From: Pseudomonas serboccidentalis
GTDB taxonomy: Bacteria; Pseudomonadota; Gammaproteobacteria; Pseudomonadales; Pseudomonadaceae
Assembly: GCF_028830055.1 (NCBI RefSeq)
Contig: NZ_CP101655.1
Coordinates: forward strand, 2,877,282 to 2,941,281
DNA: 64,000 nucleotides
Direction of reading: 5' to 3'
Part shown: in pieces, positions 13,665-20,990 of the stretch
How the letters are laid out: each line of letters starts with the position of its first letter
Position numbering within the stretch: position 1 is the stretch's first letter
Made by a program: the position numbers and the translations under genes
The notes under the pieces: generated by a model
Seen by the model: the letters and a program-made list of their open reading frames with translations, nothing else
What the model was told of the DNA's origin: nothing
The model's database searches: none

Positions 13665-14423
13665 TCAACTTGACTGAATAATGCTCAACCGCTCACCGAC
13701 CACCATCTCGGTAATCCAGTCCACCAGAATCGAGGTGTAGGCCTGCTGCGAAACCGGCTCGCTCAAGGCGTGGTCAGCCCCGTCGATGATCCGGTGCGTC
13801 AGCGAATGCGTCTGCTGACACGCCGCGCGGTAACTCATGATCGTTGAGTGCGGCACGTAGTCGTCGGTTTCCGATTCCACCAGCAACACATCCCCGGTGA
13901 ACTGCGAACAGGCGTGCAAGGCGCGATTGCTGTCGGCGCGCACCAGGGTGCCGCGATAGTCACGCAGGTCAGCCTTGTCCAGATCACGCTTGGGCGTGTG
14001 CCATTGATCGTCGCGATACAGCGCCGGCACCCGCAGCGCCAGCCAGCGCACCGGGCGCAACGAGGTGAGAATCGACGCCAGGTAGCCGCCGTAACTGGTG
14101 CCGACCACCGCAATCGCCGAGGTGTCGAGCGCCGGGTGCGCGAGCAATCGGTCGTAGGCCGCGAGCAGGTCGCGCAGATTGTCTTCGCGGGTCACCCGGG
14201 TCAGCGGAATGCCGGTGCCACCGGTGTGGCCGCGCAGGTCGAAGGTCAGGCACACACAGCCAAGCCCGGCGATGCCCTTGGCGCGCTCAAGGTCGCGCTC
14301 CTGGCTACCGCCCCAGCCGTGGACAAACAACACGCCGGGGACTTTCGATTTGGGACTGAGAAACGTCCCGCTCATCTGTTCGTCATCAATGTCGATTTGA
14401 ATGCTTTCGCTTCTAGCCGTCAT
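13665..14423 (-). CDS. Alpha/beta hydrolase (dienelactone-hydrolase/peptidase S9-like)
   Basis: A 252-residue alpha/beta hydrolase with a complete apparent triad: Ser110 in GTSYGG, Asp187 or Asp188 in ETDDYVP, and His218 in DGADHAL. The oxyanion-hole HGWGG motif is at 35-39. The fold points to ester or acyl hydrolysis in the cytoplasm; the substrate is unknown. Its start lies 11 bases inside the end of the DUF3182 gene, so the two are coupled. A possible partner role in trimming a product of that gene is inference. Confidence 0.87.
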   Translation of the reverse strand: MTARSESIQIDIDDEQMSGTFLSPKSKVPGVLFVHGWGGSQERDLERAKGIAGLGCVCLTFDLRGHTGGTGIPLTRVTREDNLRDLLAAYDRLLAHPALDTSAIAVVGTSYGGYLASILTSLRPVRWLALRVPALYRDDQWHTPKRDLDKADLRDYRGTLVRADSNRALHACSQFTGDVLLVESETDDYVPHSTIMSYRAACQQTHSLTHRIIDGADHALSEPVSQQAYTSILVDWITEMVVGERLSIIQSS

Positions 14424-15522
14424 AGGATTTGACCGTTACGAATTTGAGGAGGAAGTCGCTGTTCTCGGCCGGCCCGCGATAGATTTCGATGGCGTCCGCC
14501 GGCAGGGTTTGATCGCTGTAGGTTTCCACCGTCGACACGCGGATCGCCGGCATCTGCGGATCGTTGACGAAGCCTTGCAGCGCGGCCAGTTCAGCGCTGC
14601 TGGCACCGCCCATGCGCCAGGATTGTTCGAGCACACCGCTGCGGGGTTTGCCATTGCTGTCCAGGCCTTGGGCAATGTCGTAGTTGCGGCGTGAGGCGTA
14701 GAAACCTGGATAGGCCTCATCCGCCGCCCGGTCGAAAATCTGCGCCTGTCCGATGGCCAGACGCACTTCCTCCGGCAGCTCCAGCGCCAGCACCTGCTCG
14801 TAACCGCCCTGCACCACCAGCAGATTCGAGCCGCCGTAGACGTCTTCGCCATGGGCATCCTGGGTCAAGTATTGATCACCGCAGTAACTCAGCACCTTGC
14901 CGCCGATGAATGACTGGCCGACGCTGTGGGTGAAGACCTTGCTCAAGTCCTGCTCCAGCACCACGCCTTCACGAAACAGTTGAGGGGCGTCCGCACGGGC
15001 GAGCACTTCATCGAAGGCATCGAGGCTGTCGATAACTTCCTGGCCGCGACCGGCACAGGCGTGAATCGGCTTCAGACGGATCGGCCCGCTGTACAGCAGA
15101 TGTTCGGCGGCGGGCCGCGCATCTTCCAGGGCAAACACGGTCAGGCCATCGAGTACCACATCGCGCACGCGCTCGGAGAACAGCGGCGCCCAGCCTTGGG
15201 GCGCGTGGGCCAGATGACTGCGCAGGCCGTGACTGATCGCCTTGGTGCAGATGAAATCGTGTTCGACGAATCCGCCCCACAAGTCATCCGCGCTATTGAT
15301 GCCCAATGCCTGCGCCTGGCTGGCACCGACAATGGTTTGCGTCGGCAACCAGTACAGGTCGCGACCACGGTGTTTTTCCGGGTCGTAGGTGCCGGCGAAT
15401 TCGAGCCCGAGAATTTGCGCCAGCCAACGGGCCAGCGCCTTGTTGGTCTGCACTTCGTGTTGCGGTGCGCCAGCGCGCACCGAGTGCGCGACGATCATTT
15501 TCCTGCTCGGCGTCGGGGTCAT
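14413..15522 (-). CDS. DUF3182 family protein
   Basis: A 369-residue protein that I recognise as the DUF3182 family, which has no assigned reaction. Parts resemble ATP-grasp-type enzymes: a Lys in SGPIRLKPIHACAGRGQE (about residues 150-167), an acidic GVVLEQDLSKV strand, and a C-terminal Arg/Asn-rich region (YASRRNYDIAQG). The ATG at 15522 has AAGGGG five bases upstream; an in-frame TTG 15 bases earlier would place this site inside the gene and is not chosen. It overlaps the hydrolase gene by 11 bases. The ATP-grasp link is my reading and needs a profile search. Confidence 0.7.
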   Translation of the reverse strand: MTPTPSRKMIVAHSVRAGAPQHEVQTNKALARWLAQILGLEFAGTYDPEKHRGRDLYWLPTQTIVGASQAQALGINSADDLWGGFVEHDFICTKAISHGLRSHLAHAPQGWAPLFSERVRDVVLDGLTVFALEDARPAAEHLLYSGPIRLKPIHACAGRGQEVIDSLDAFDEVLARADAPQLFREGVVLEQDLSKVFTHSVGQSFIGGKVLSYCGDQYLTQDAHGEDVYGGSNLLVVQGGYEQVLALELPEEVRLAIGQAQIFDRAADEAYPGFYASRRNYDIAQGLDSNGKPRSGVLEQSWRMGGASSAELAALQGFVNDPQMPAIRVSTVETYSDQTLPADAIEIYRGPAENSDFLLKFVTVKSYDG

Positions 15523-15708
15523 GCGTTCCCCTTGCAACGGTTTGGTGAATGTAGTGATGAACGGTGCAGAGATCAGGCCAACGGTGGATTCAGGGAAATG
15601 CTCGGTTAATCAGAAACTTGGCGAAAAGGTGCTGGCATCGCGCCTGTTTCAATCTGCACGACGGCCGATAAATCCCCGGCAATTTGCACGATCTCGCAAT
15701 GCCCCCCC

Positions 15709-15798
15709 CTGTAGGCATGAGCCGGCTCGCGATAACGGAGGATCAGTCGCTTGGTTTCCAGCTGACAGATTGCAATCGCGAGCAGGCTCACTCCTGCA
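15709..15798. repeat. Degenerate REP pair upstream of the DUF3182 gene
   Basis: A decayed arm (about 15709-15734, CTGTAGGCATGAGCCGGCTC) faces a better preserved one (15774-15798, ATCGCGAGCAGGCTCACTCC). It touches the stop codon of the GATase1/AraC gene. The remainder of the 276-base gap (15523-15798) shows no other feature I can support. Confidence 0.65.
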
Positions 15799-16800
15799 TC
15801 AGGTGGTCGGTGTTTTCACGGGCGGGGTCACCCCAAACCGCGCCCGATAATCACTCGGCGCCAACCCGGTGACTTTTTTGAAGATCGCGCGAAACGCTCC
15901 CGGGTCCTGATAGCCCACCGTCCAGGCAATGTGGTCGATAGTGCCGTTGGTGAACTCCAGCAGCTCTCGTGCCTTGCCAACCCGCAGATGCTGGCAGTAT
16001 TCGGTGGGTTTCAACCCGGTCGCCGCGCGAAAGCGACGCAAAAACGTGCGCTCCTCCAGCCCCGCCCGCTCGGCCATCGAGGTCAGCGAAACGTCGGTCG
16101 CCCCGGTGCTTTGCAGCCAATGCTGGACCTTCAGAATCGACGCATCGCCATGGCCCAGGATCGGCGCAAAATTGCTGCCGCAGGCACTGGCGCTGTCACT
16201 GTGTTCCATCACCAGAAACCGCGCGGTGCCGCTGGCGATGCTCGGCCCGAGCAGGCGATCGACCAGACGCAAGCCCAGCTCCGACCAGGCCATCAGCCCG
16301 GCGGTGGTGATCAGGTCGCCGTCATCGACAATCGGTGTATCCGCCTTGAGCCGAATGTTCGGATAACGCTCGGCAAACGTCTTGGTTGAAGTCCAGTGCG
16401 TGGTCGCGCTGCGACCGTCGAGCAGGCCGCTTTCGGCCAGCAGCAATGAACCCACGCAGACACCGCCGAGGGTCGCGCCGAGAGCATGCTGATCCCGCAG
16501 CCATTGCAGCAACGCCGTTGAAACCCCGGACGCAGAAAACCCGCCGAGGGACGGTGGAATCAGCACCGCCAGCAAACCATTGTCAGCGTCTGGATGACTG
16601 TCATAAACCCGCTGCGGCGTCTGCTTCGCGTCGGCTTGCCAATGACTGACGCGCAGCACGGGCAACTGCGCAGCCTGATGCTCGGCAGCTATCCGGTTGG
16701 CGACCGCGAACAGGTCGGTCAGACCATGCACCGCCGCCAGCTGCGCGCCCGGGTAAATCAGTACGCCCAGTTCCACCGTAGCGGCTGTTTCTGCGCCCAT
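15799..16800 (-). CDS. GATase1-AraC family transcriptional regulator (GlxA type)
   Basis: A 333-residue regulator combining an N-terminal DJ-1/PfpI (class I glutamine-amidotransferase-like) domain, residues about 8-190, with a C-terminal AraC DNA-binding domain, about 225-325. The nucleophile-elbow cysteine is Cys115 (GGVCVGS). The AraC part shows two helix-turn-helix units (LTSMAERAGLEERTFLRRF and IDHIAWTVGYQDPGAFRAIF). The start at 16800 is preceded by GGGGA; an upstream in-frame start at 16920 would overlap the divergent gene. Such regulators respond to amines or amino-acid derivatives. It is divergent from a cysteine hydrolase with 100 bases between the starts, a likely regulator-target pair. 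Confidence 0.9.
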   Translation of the reverse strand: MGAETAATVELGVLIYPGAQLAAVHGLTDLFAVANRIAAEHQAAQLPVLRVSHWQADAKQTPQRVYDSHPDADNGLLAVLIPPSLGGFSASGVSTALLQWLRDQHALGATLGGVCVGSLLLAESGLLDGRSATTHWTSTKTFAERYPNIRLKADTPIVDDGDLITTAGLMAWSELGLRLVDRLLGPSIASGTARFLVMEHSDSASACGSNFAPILGHGDASILKVQHWLQSTGATDVSLTSMAERAGLEERTFLRRFRAATGLKPTEYCQHLRVGKARELLEFTNGTIDHIAWTVGYQDPGAFRAIFKKVTGLAPSDYRARFGVTPPVKTPTT

Positions 16801-16900
16801 GTCAGTTTTCCCCTGCTTATTGTCGGTACGGCCAATCCTCGAAACGCCGGCCAACGCCAATACTGAATCCACTTTCAGCCCATGCATCGAGGACACACCC

Positions 16901-17449
16901 ATGACCAGGCAAGCGCTCATCGTAGTCGATATCCAGAACGACTACTTCCCCCAAGGCAAATGGCCGCTGGTGGGGGCTGAAGCCGCCGCCGACAACGCTG
17001 CACGGCTGATCGCGGCCTTTCGCGAGACCGGTGATCCGGTGGTGCACATCCGCCACGAATTCGCCTCGGCGGACGCACCGTTTTTCACCCCCGGTTCGGA
17101 CGGCGCAAAACTGCATTCCAAAGTACTCAATCGCCCGGACGAACCGGTGGTGCTCAAGCACTTCGTCAATTCATTCCGGGAGACCAATCTGCAATCGATC
17201 CTCGATGAACAAGGCATCAAGGATCTGGTGATCGTCGGCAGCATGAGCCACATGTGCATCGACGGCATCACCCGCGCCGCCGCGGATCTGGGCTACGGCG
17301 TCACGGTGATTCACGACGCCTGCGCCAGCCGCGACCTTGAGTTCAACGGCCTCACGGTGCCCGCCGCCCAGGTTCACGCTGCGTTCATGTCGGCGCTGGG
17401 TTTCGCCTACGCCAGCGTGGTGTCGGCCGACGAGTTCCTGCGTCGTTGA
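16901..17449 (+). CDS. Isochorismatase-family cysteine hydrolase
   Basis: A 182-residue isochorismatase-like hydrolase with the expected triad Asp10 (VVDIQNDYF), Lys86 (VVLKHFVNSF) and Cys119 (GSMSHMCIDG). The family cleaves isochorismate or C-N bonds in nicotinamide, carbamoyl and related compounds; lack of an isochorismate pathway nearby favours an amidase-type role. The start at 16901 has GAGGA at 16889-16893; the longer in-frame reading from 16799 runs over the divergent promoter region and is rejected. It is followed by a clear terminator and is probably controlled by the divergent GATase1-AraC regulator. Confidence 0.88.
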   Translation: MTRQALIVVDIQNDYFPQGKWPLVGAEAAADNAARLIAAFRETGDPVVHIRHEFASADAPFFTPGSDGAKLHSKVLNRPDEPVVLKHFVNSFRETNLQSILDEQGIKDLVIVGSMSHMCIDGITRAAADLGYGVTVIHDACASRDLEFNGLTVPAAQVHAAFMSALGFAYASVVSADEFLRR

Positions 17450-17477
17450 TCGATCAGGACATACTTGGCAAAACATG

Positions 17478-17503
17478 CGCCCGCCACGTTGCGGGCGTTT
17501 TTT
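17478..17503 (+). terminator. Intrinsic terminator after the cysteine hydrolase
   Basis: A 7-bp stem CGCCCGC/GCGGGCG (17478-17484 and 17491-17497) with a 6-base loop is followed by six T. It insulates the hydrolase gene from the palindrome-flanked promoter just downstream. Confidence 0.9.
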
Positions 17504-17517
17504 CGCCTGTCATAAAA

Positions 17518-17579
17518 ATCTCACGCGTGAGCCATTGATGGCACTTTGAATTGGTTGTAGTGTGGCTCACGCGTGAGAT
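17518..17579 (+). promoter_or_regulatory. Twin palindromic operators bracketing the yjf-type operon promoter
   Basis: The perfect 12-base palindrome CTCACGCGTGAG occurs at 17520-17531 and again at 17566-17577, 46 bases centre to centre. Flanking bases also mirror (AT...CC and GG...AT), making a larger inverted repeat. Between them is a plausible sigma-70 promoter: TTGATG at 17535-17540, a 17-base spacer, and TAGTGT at 17558-17563. One palindrome therefore sits at about -45 and the other over the expected transcript start, a typical repressor layout. The site ends 21 bases before the ATG of the first gene. The -10 match is weak; the palindromes are exact. Confidence 0.75.
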
Positions 17580-17600
17580 GTTCATAACGGAGTCATCGCC

Positions 17601-18269
17601 ATGAAAAGCCGCTCCCCCACTGTTGCGTCAGAGAGCCCAAAGGGAGAGCGCTCGAAACCGTCCGCGAAAAAGCCGTCGAGCTTCTACATGAAGCAGATGC
17701 GCGCGGGCCTGGCTGCCGCCGGTTATGTGAAACACGAAACTTGGGTGCTTCCGGAAAACCGAAGCTTGCTCAAGCAAATGGAGCAACAGCTACGCCAACC
17801 GATTCTGGCTGGCTCATTCATGTCGGAGAATTACATGAGCGCAGGCAACAACTGGAATATCGATAGCCTCTTCAACGCCCTCAAGGCACTGGATGAGGTG
17901 GCTTCGCAGGAGATCACACTGTCTCTGATCCAGAGCTCCGAACCCAGCATCAAGCTGGAAATGAACGAATTCGGCGGTCTGCCGATTCACATCGCCGTGG
18001 CCGGTGCACAGATCATCGTCGACACCGTGCTGGTGGACATCGATTCGATCACTGACGTGCGCGCCTTCAACGATGCCGTGCTGCGCAGCCGGGAAATGTT
18101 CCCGCTGTCGTCGATCGGTATCGAGTCGATGCCCAACGGCCAGACCGTCTACAACATGTTTGGCGCGCTCAGCGCCGACTCGAGCCTGACCAACGTCGTC
18201 ACCGAGGTGAAAACCCTGGTCGACAACGTGCAGCGCGCGAGCGAAGCCTTCGAACACTTCTTCAAGTAA
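17601..18269 (+). CDS. yjfI: YjfI-like DUF2170 protein with N-terminal basic/RHH-like extension
   Basis: A 222-residue protein. Residues about 84-222 match DUF2170 (E. coli YjfI is about 133 residues and starts at this point), a small alpha/beta domain of unknown function found with PspA homologues. The extra N-terminus has a Lys/Ser-rich tail (1-27) and then a compact unit, residues 29-66, with a helix, a short strand (HETWVLP) and a helix (ENRSLLKQMEQQLRQ). This pattern resembles ribbon-helix-helix/MazE-like antitoxin domains (DUF3018 type), so it may bind the palindromes just upstream. The start is supported by ACGGAG at 17587-17592. First gene of the operon; 17 bases before the PspA gene. 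Confidence 0.8.
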   Translation: MKSRSPTVASESPKGERSKPSAKKPSSFYMKQMRAGLAAAGYVKHETWVLPENRSLLKQMEQQLRQPILAGSFMSENYMSAGNNWNIDSLFNALKALDEVASQEITLSLIQSSEPSIKLEMNEFGGLPIHIAVAGAQIIVDTVLVDIDSITDVRAFNDAVLRSREMFPLSSIGIESMPNGQTVYNMFGALSADSSLTNVVTEVKTLVDNVQRASEAFEHFFK

Positions 18270-18286
18270 TCAACAGGGAATATCCA

Positions 18287-18985
18287 ATGACTCAGTCCAT
18301 CTGGAGCAAGTTGTTCACCGCTCTGCGCGGCGGCGCCAATGAAGTCGGCGAAGCGATCGTCGACCAACAGGCCCTGCGCATCCTCGACCAGGAAATCCGC
18401 GACGCCGACACCGCGCTGTCCAATGCCCGTCGCGAGCTGGTCACCATCATGGCCAAGCACAAACTGGCTGCCGACCGCGTGAGCGAGTACGACGCCAAGA
18501 TCAAGGACCTGGAAGCCAAGGCGGTTTCCGCGCTGAACGCCGGCCGTGAAGACCTGGCCATGGAAGTGGCCGAAGCGATTTCGACCCTGACCAACGACCT
18601 GACCGCTGAAAAGGCCCAGAGCGACGAGTTCGGCACCTACGCCGAAAACATGCGCAAGGACATCACCAAGGCCGAGTCGCGGATCAAGAGCCTGCGCCAG
18701 CAGGTGGACATGGCCAAGGCCCGTGAAAGCGTGCAGAAGGCGCAGGTCAGCGCGTCCATCGCCAGCGGCGGCGCCAACGGCAAACTGGAAACCGCGGTCG
18801 GTACCCTGAACCGTCTGCAAGCCAAGCAGCAGCAACGTGCCGCCGAACTGAGCGCCGCCGATGAACTGGCCGACGCTTCGACCGGCAACGATCTGGAACG
18901 CAAACTGCGTGACGCCGGCATCACGCCGAACGAAGGCAGCGCCAATGCGATTCTTGAGCGTCTGAAGCAGAAGTCCGCTCAGTAA
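18287..18985 (+). CDS. yjfJ: PspA/IM30 family protein (YjfJ-like)
   Basis: A 232-residue PspA/IM30/Vipp1 family protein, the same length as E. coli YjfJ. It is almost entirely helical coiled coil (heptad patterns from about 25 to 215), with the expected long hairpin of helices. Relatives are ESCRT-III-like and polymerise on the inner membrane to stabilise or remodel it under stress. The N-terminal helix 0 (MTQSIWSKLFTALRGGANE) is amphipathic, as needed for membrane insertion. No PspF or PspBC is nearby, so control probably differs from the classical phage-shock response. AGGGAA precedes the ATG. Confidence 0.92.
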   Translation: MTQSIWSKLFTALRGGANEVGEAIVDQQALRILDQEIRDADTALSNARRELVTIMAKHKLAADRVSEYDAKIKDLEAKAVSALNAGREDLAMEVAEAISTLTNDLTAEKAQSDEFGTYAENMRKDITKAESRIKSLRQQVDMAKARESVQKAQVSASIASGGANGKLETAVGTLNRLQAKQQQRAAELSAADELADASTGNDLERKLRDAGITPNEGSANAILERLKQKSAQ

Positions 18986-19002
18986 GCAGCATCGCAAGCC
19001 CT

Positions 19003-19098
19003 TGTAGGAGTGAGCCTGCTCGCGATGAAGCCGGAACATTCAACCTCAGTGTTGTCTGGACCGCCGCCATCGCGAGCAGGCTCACTCCTACATTTTTT
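19003..19098. repeat. REPIN with T tract inside the operon; possible attenuator
   Basis: Exact 25-base inverted arms at 19003-19027 (starts TGTAGGAGTGAGCCTGCTCG) and 19068-19092 are separated by 40 bases. Six T follow directly at 19093-19098. On the plus strand this has the form of an intrinsic terminator. It lies in the 211-base gap between the PspA-like gene and the DUF2491 gene. The arm order is the reverse of the copies at 5710 and 13574. A TACACT -10-like hexamer at 19140-19145 could restart transcription, but it has no good -35. Confidence 0.75.
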
Positions 19099-19196
19099 AT
19101 GCTGTGCAAATGCCTCTGCTCGTTCGGCGCCATGCCCGGTACACTAGCGGCGCTTTTTTACGACGAACACCTCCACCCGCCTCAAGGAATGTACCC

Positions 19197-19844
19197 ATGG
19201 GATGGTTCAAAGATTTGCTGGGCACCAGCAACTGGCAGGCTGCCGCGTCCGCTCCAGTAGCCGGCGGCCCACTCGGAATGGCACAAGGCAAAGGCGTGCG
19301 GTTCGATTCGACCCTGGCATTGCTGCTCGATGGCAGCACTTCGGTGCAGGTTCCGGCGGCAGAAGCAATCTGGAGCGCCGGCTGGATCGACCTCGGCCAA
19401 TCCAACAAACTGCATCGCTACTACCTCAACAACGAGGAATTCTGGCTGCAGATCCACGTCACCGGTGACGACCAGATCGAGTCGGTTACCCTGTTCAACT
19501 ACCTCAGCTACGTGACCGTCAACAGTGACGCCGAGCTGCAGCGCCTGGCTGGCCCCGACAGCCTGATCGGCCTGCCGACCTACACCCACGACGGCGTCCA
19601 GTACAGCCGCGAATGGGGCACCGAGCAGGGCCAGACCGAACTGGTGCCAATGACCGAACACGTGGTCAACCCGGACGAGAGCTACACCATCGAACATCAC
19701 TCCATGCTTTACGCGCGCGAGACCGGCCTGACCGATCGCCGTGAATTGCTGCTGTTCTCCGTCGAGCAGGACGAGGAAGGCACCGTCAGCCTGAGCACCT
19801 CGCTGGGCATTTCGCTGTACACGACTGATCTGAGCACCATTTAA
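19197..19844 (+). CDS. yjfK: DUF2491 family protein (YjfK-like)
   Basis: A 215-residue soluble protein matching DUF2491 (E. coli YjfK, about 219 residues). It opens with the family signature MGWFKDLLG. It is rich in acidic residues and beta-strand patterns with Trp/Tyr clusters (YLNNEEFWLQIH near 75-86; EEGTVSLSTSLGISLY near the C-terminus). No catalytic motif is recognised. AAGGA at 19184-19188 sets the ATG at 19197; the earlier in-frame start at 19104 would run through non-conserved sequence. It follows the PspA gene across a REP-containing gap and precedes the DUF350 gene by 14 bases. Confidence 0.88.
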   Translation: MGWFKDLLGTSNWQAAASAPVAGGPLGMAQGKGVRFDSTLALLLDGSTSVQVPAAEAIWSAGWIDLGQSNKLHRYYLNNEEFWLQIHVTGDDQIESVTLFNYLSYVTVNSDAELQRLAGPDSLIGLPTYTHDGVQYSREWGTEQGQTELVPMTEHVVNPDESYTIEHHSMLYARETGLTDRRELLLFSVEQDEEGTVSLSTSLGISLYTTDLSTI

Positions 19845-19858
19845 AAAGGAAGTTTTCC

Positions 19859-20284
19859 ATGCTGGAAGTGCTGGCCGTTTCCCTGAACAAGACCGCGCTG
19901 GTCGGTTTCGTCGTCTACCTGATCGGCGCCGTGCTGCTGTTCATGCTGTTTCAGTTCGTCTACACCCGCATCACGCCACACAAAGAGTTCGAGCTGATCC
20001 GCTCCGGCAACATCGCCGCCGCCATCGCCCTGTCCGGCGCGATCATCGGCTTTGCGATTCCGGCCAGCAATGTCATCGCGTTTTCGGTCAACGTCCTCGA
20101 TTTCGTGCTGTGGGCGGTGATTGCCGCCGTGGTGCAATTGCTCGCGTTCCTCGCCACCGGCCTGGTCCTCAAAGGCACCTCCAAGCGTATCGCCAACGGT
20201 GAAATCGCCTCGGGCATCTACGTGGCCGCAGTGGCCATCAGCGTCGGCATGCTCAACGCCGCGTGCATGACCCCGTCCAACTGA
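19859..20284 (+). CDS. yjfL: DUF350 membrane protein (YjfL-like)
   Basis: A 141-residue integral membrane protein with four predicted helices (about 13-35, 49-69, 79-100, 117-135), matching DUF350 and E. coli YjfL (about 132 residues). The family often consists of paired two-helix repeats and is regularly found with PspA-like and ATP-grasp or polyamine-synthase-like genes. GGAAG lies just before the ATG. Its likely job is as the membrane anchor of the system; no transported substrate is known. Confidence 0.9.
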   Translation: MLEVLAVSLNKTALVGFVVYLIGAVLLFMLFQFVYTRITPHKEFELIRSGNIAAAIALSGAIIGFAIPASNVIAFSVNVLDFVLWAVIAAVVQLLAFLATGLVLKGTSKRIANGEIASGIYVAAVAISVGMLNAACMTPSN

Positions 20285-20301
20285 TCGGCAGGAAGCCTTC
20301 G

Positions 20302-20988
20302 ATGAAACGCAGCAAGTACGTTCAACTGTCTCTCGCCGCTTCGGTGGCGCTGGCGATTTCCGGCGAGGTTGCCGCGCAGGATCAGCAACGTTTTCAATCT
20401 GTCGAGCAGTGCGTCGACGCCGAAGTGGCCGCCGATGTCTGCTCCAACGCCTACGTCGCGGCATTGACCGAGCACCGACGCATCGCGCCGGCCTACGACG
20501 ACAAGGCCAAGTGCGACGCGGACTTTGCTGCCGACTGGTGCCAGAAAAACGCCGACGGCCGCTTCGTGCCGAAGCTCGGCGGGTTCAAGGTGCCACAGAA
20601 CGTTGAGGCGCCGCAGGACCTGAATGCGATCGCCAACGCGCAGATGCCTGCCGGTGAAGCAGCCGCCACACAGAACGCGCAAAGCACTTCCCATTCCTCC
20701 GGCGGTGGTGGTGGCGGCAACGGTTGGCTCTCGGGCTGGCTGATCGGCAATGCGATGAGCAACAACGCCGACCGTACCGTTTATCGCGACCGCGACACGC
20801 GTCAGACCTACAACACCTCGACGCAGTACCGCAAAATCGAATCGGCGCCGGCTACCCGCACCGACACCCGCTACGACAGCTCCCGAAGCAAACCGGTCAA
20901 CGTCGCTTCGTCGACGTCCCGCGGCGGTTTCGGCAGCCAGTCTTCCGCCCGTAGCGGTTGGGGCGGCTGGGGCAGTTCGAGCAGCTGA
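20302..20988 (+). CDS. yjfM: DUF1190 exported protein (YjfM-like)
   Basis: A 228-residue secreted or periplasmic protein of the DUF1190 family (E. coli YjfM). The start MKRSKYVQLS leads into a signal peptide, with probable cleavage after AISGEVAA at about residue 25. The mature part has four cysteines (QCVD, VCSN, KCDA, WCQK, residues about 36-79) that could make two disulfides, then a Gly-rich linker near 130-140 and a Ser/Gly/Arg-rich low-complexity tail ending GWGGWGSSSS. AGGAAG at 20290-20295 supports the ATG at 20302. It ends two bases before the next start. Confidence 0.88.
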   Translation: MKRSKYVQLSLAASVALAISGEVAAQDQQRFQSVEQCVDAEVAADVCSNAYVAALTEHRRIAPAYDDKAKCDADFAADWCQKNADGRFVPKLGGFKVPQNVEAPQDLNAIANAQMPAGEAAATQNAQSTSHSSGGGGGGNGWLSGWLIGNAMSNNADRTVYRDRDTRQTYNTSTQYRKIESAPATRTDTRYDSSRSKPVNVASSTSRGGFGSQSSARSGWGGWGSSSS

Positions 20989-20990
20989 CC

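Noticed and set aside
17539..17554. A sigma-54-like TGGCAC element between the palindromes
   Set aside because: The required GC at the -12 position is absent at the correct distance (the bases there read ATTG), so sigma-54 control as in classical psp is not supported.
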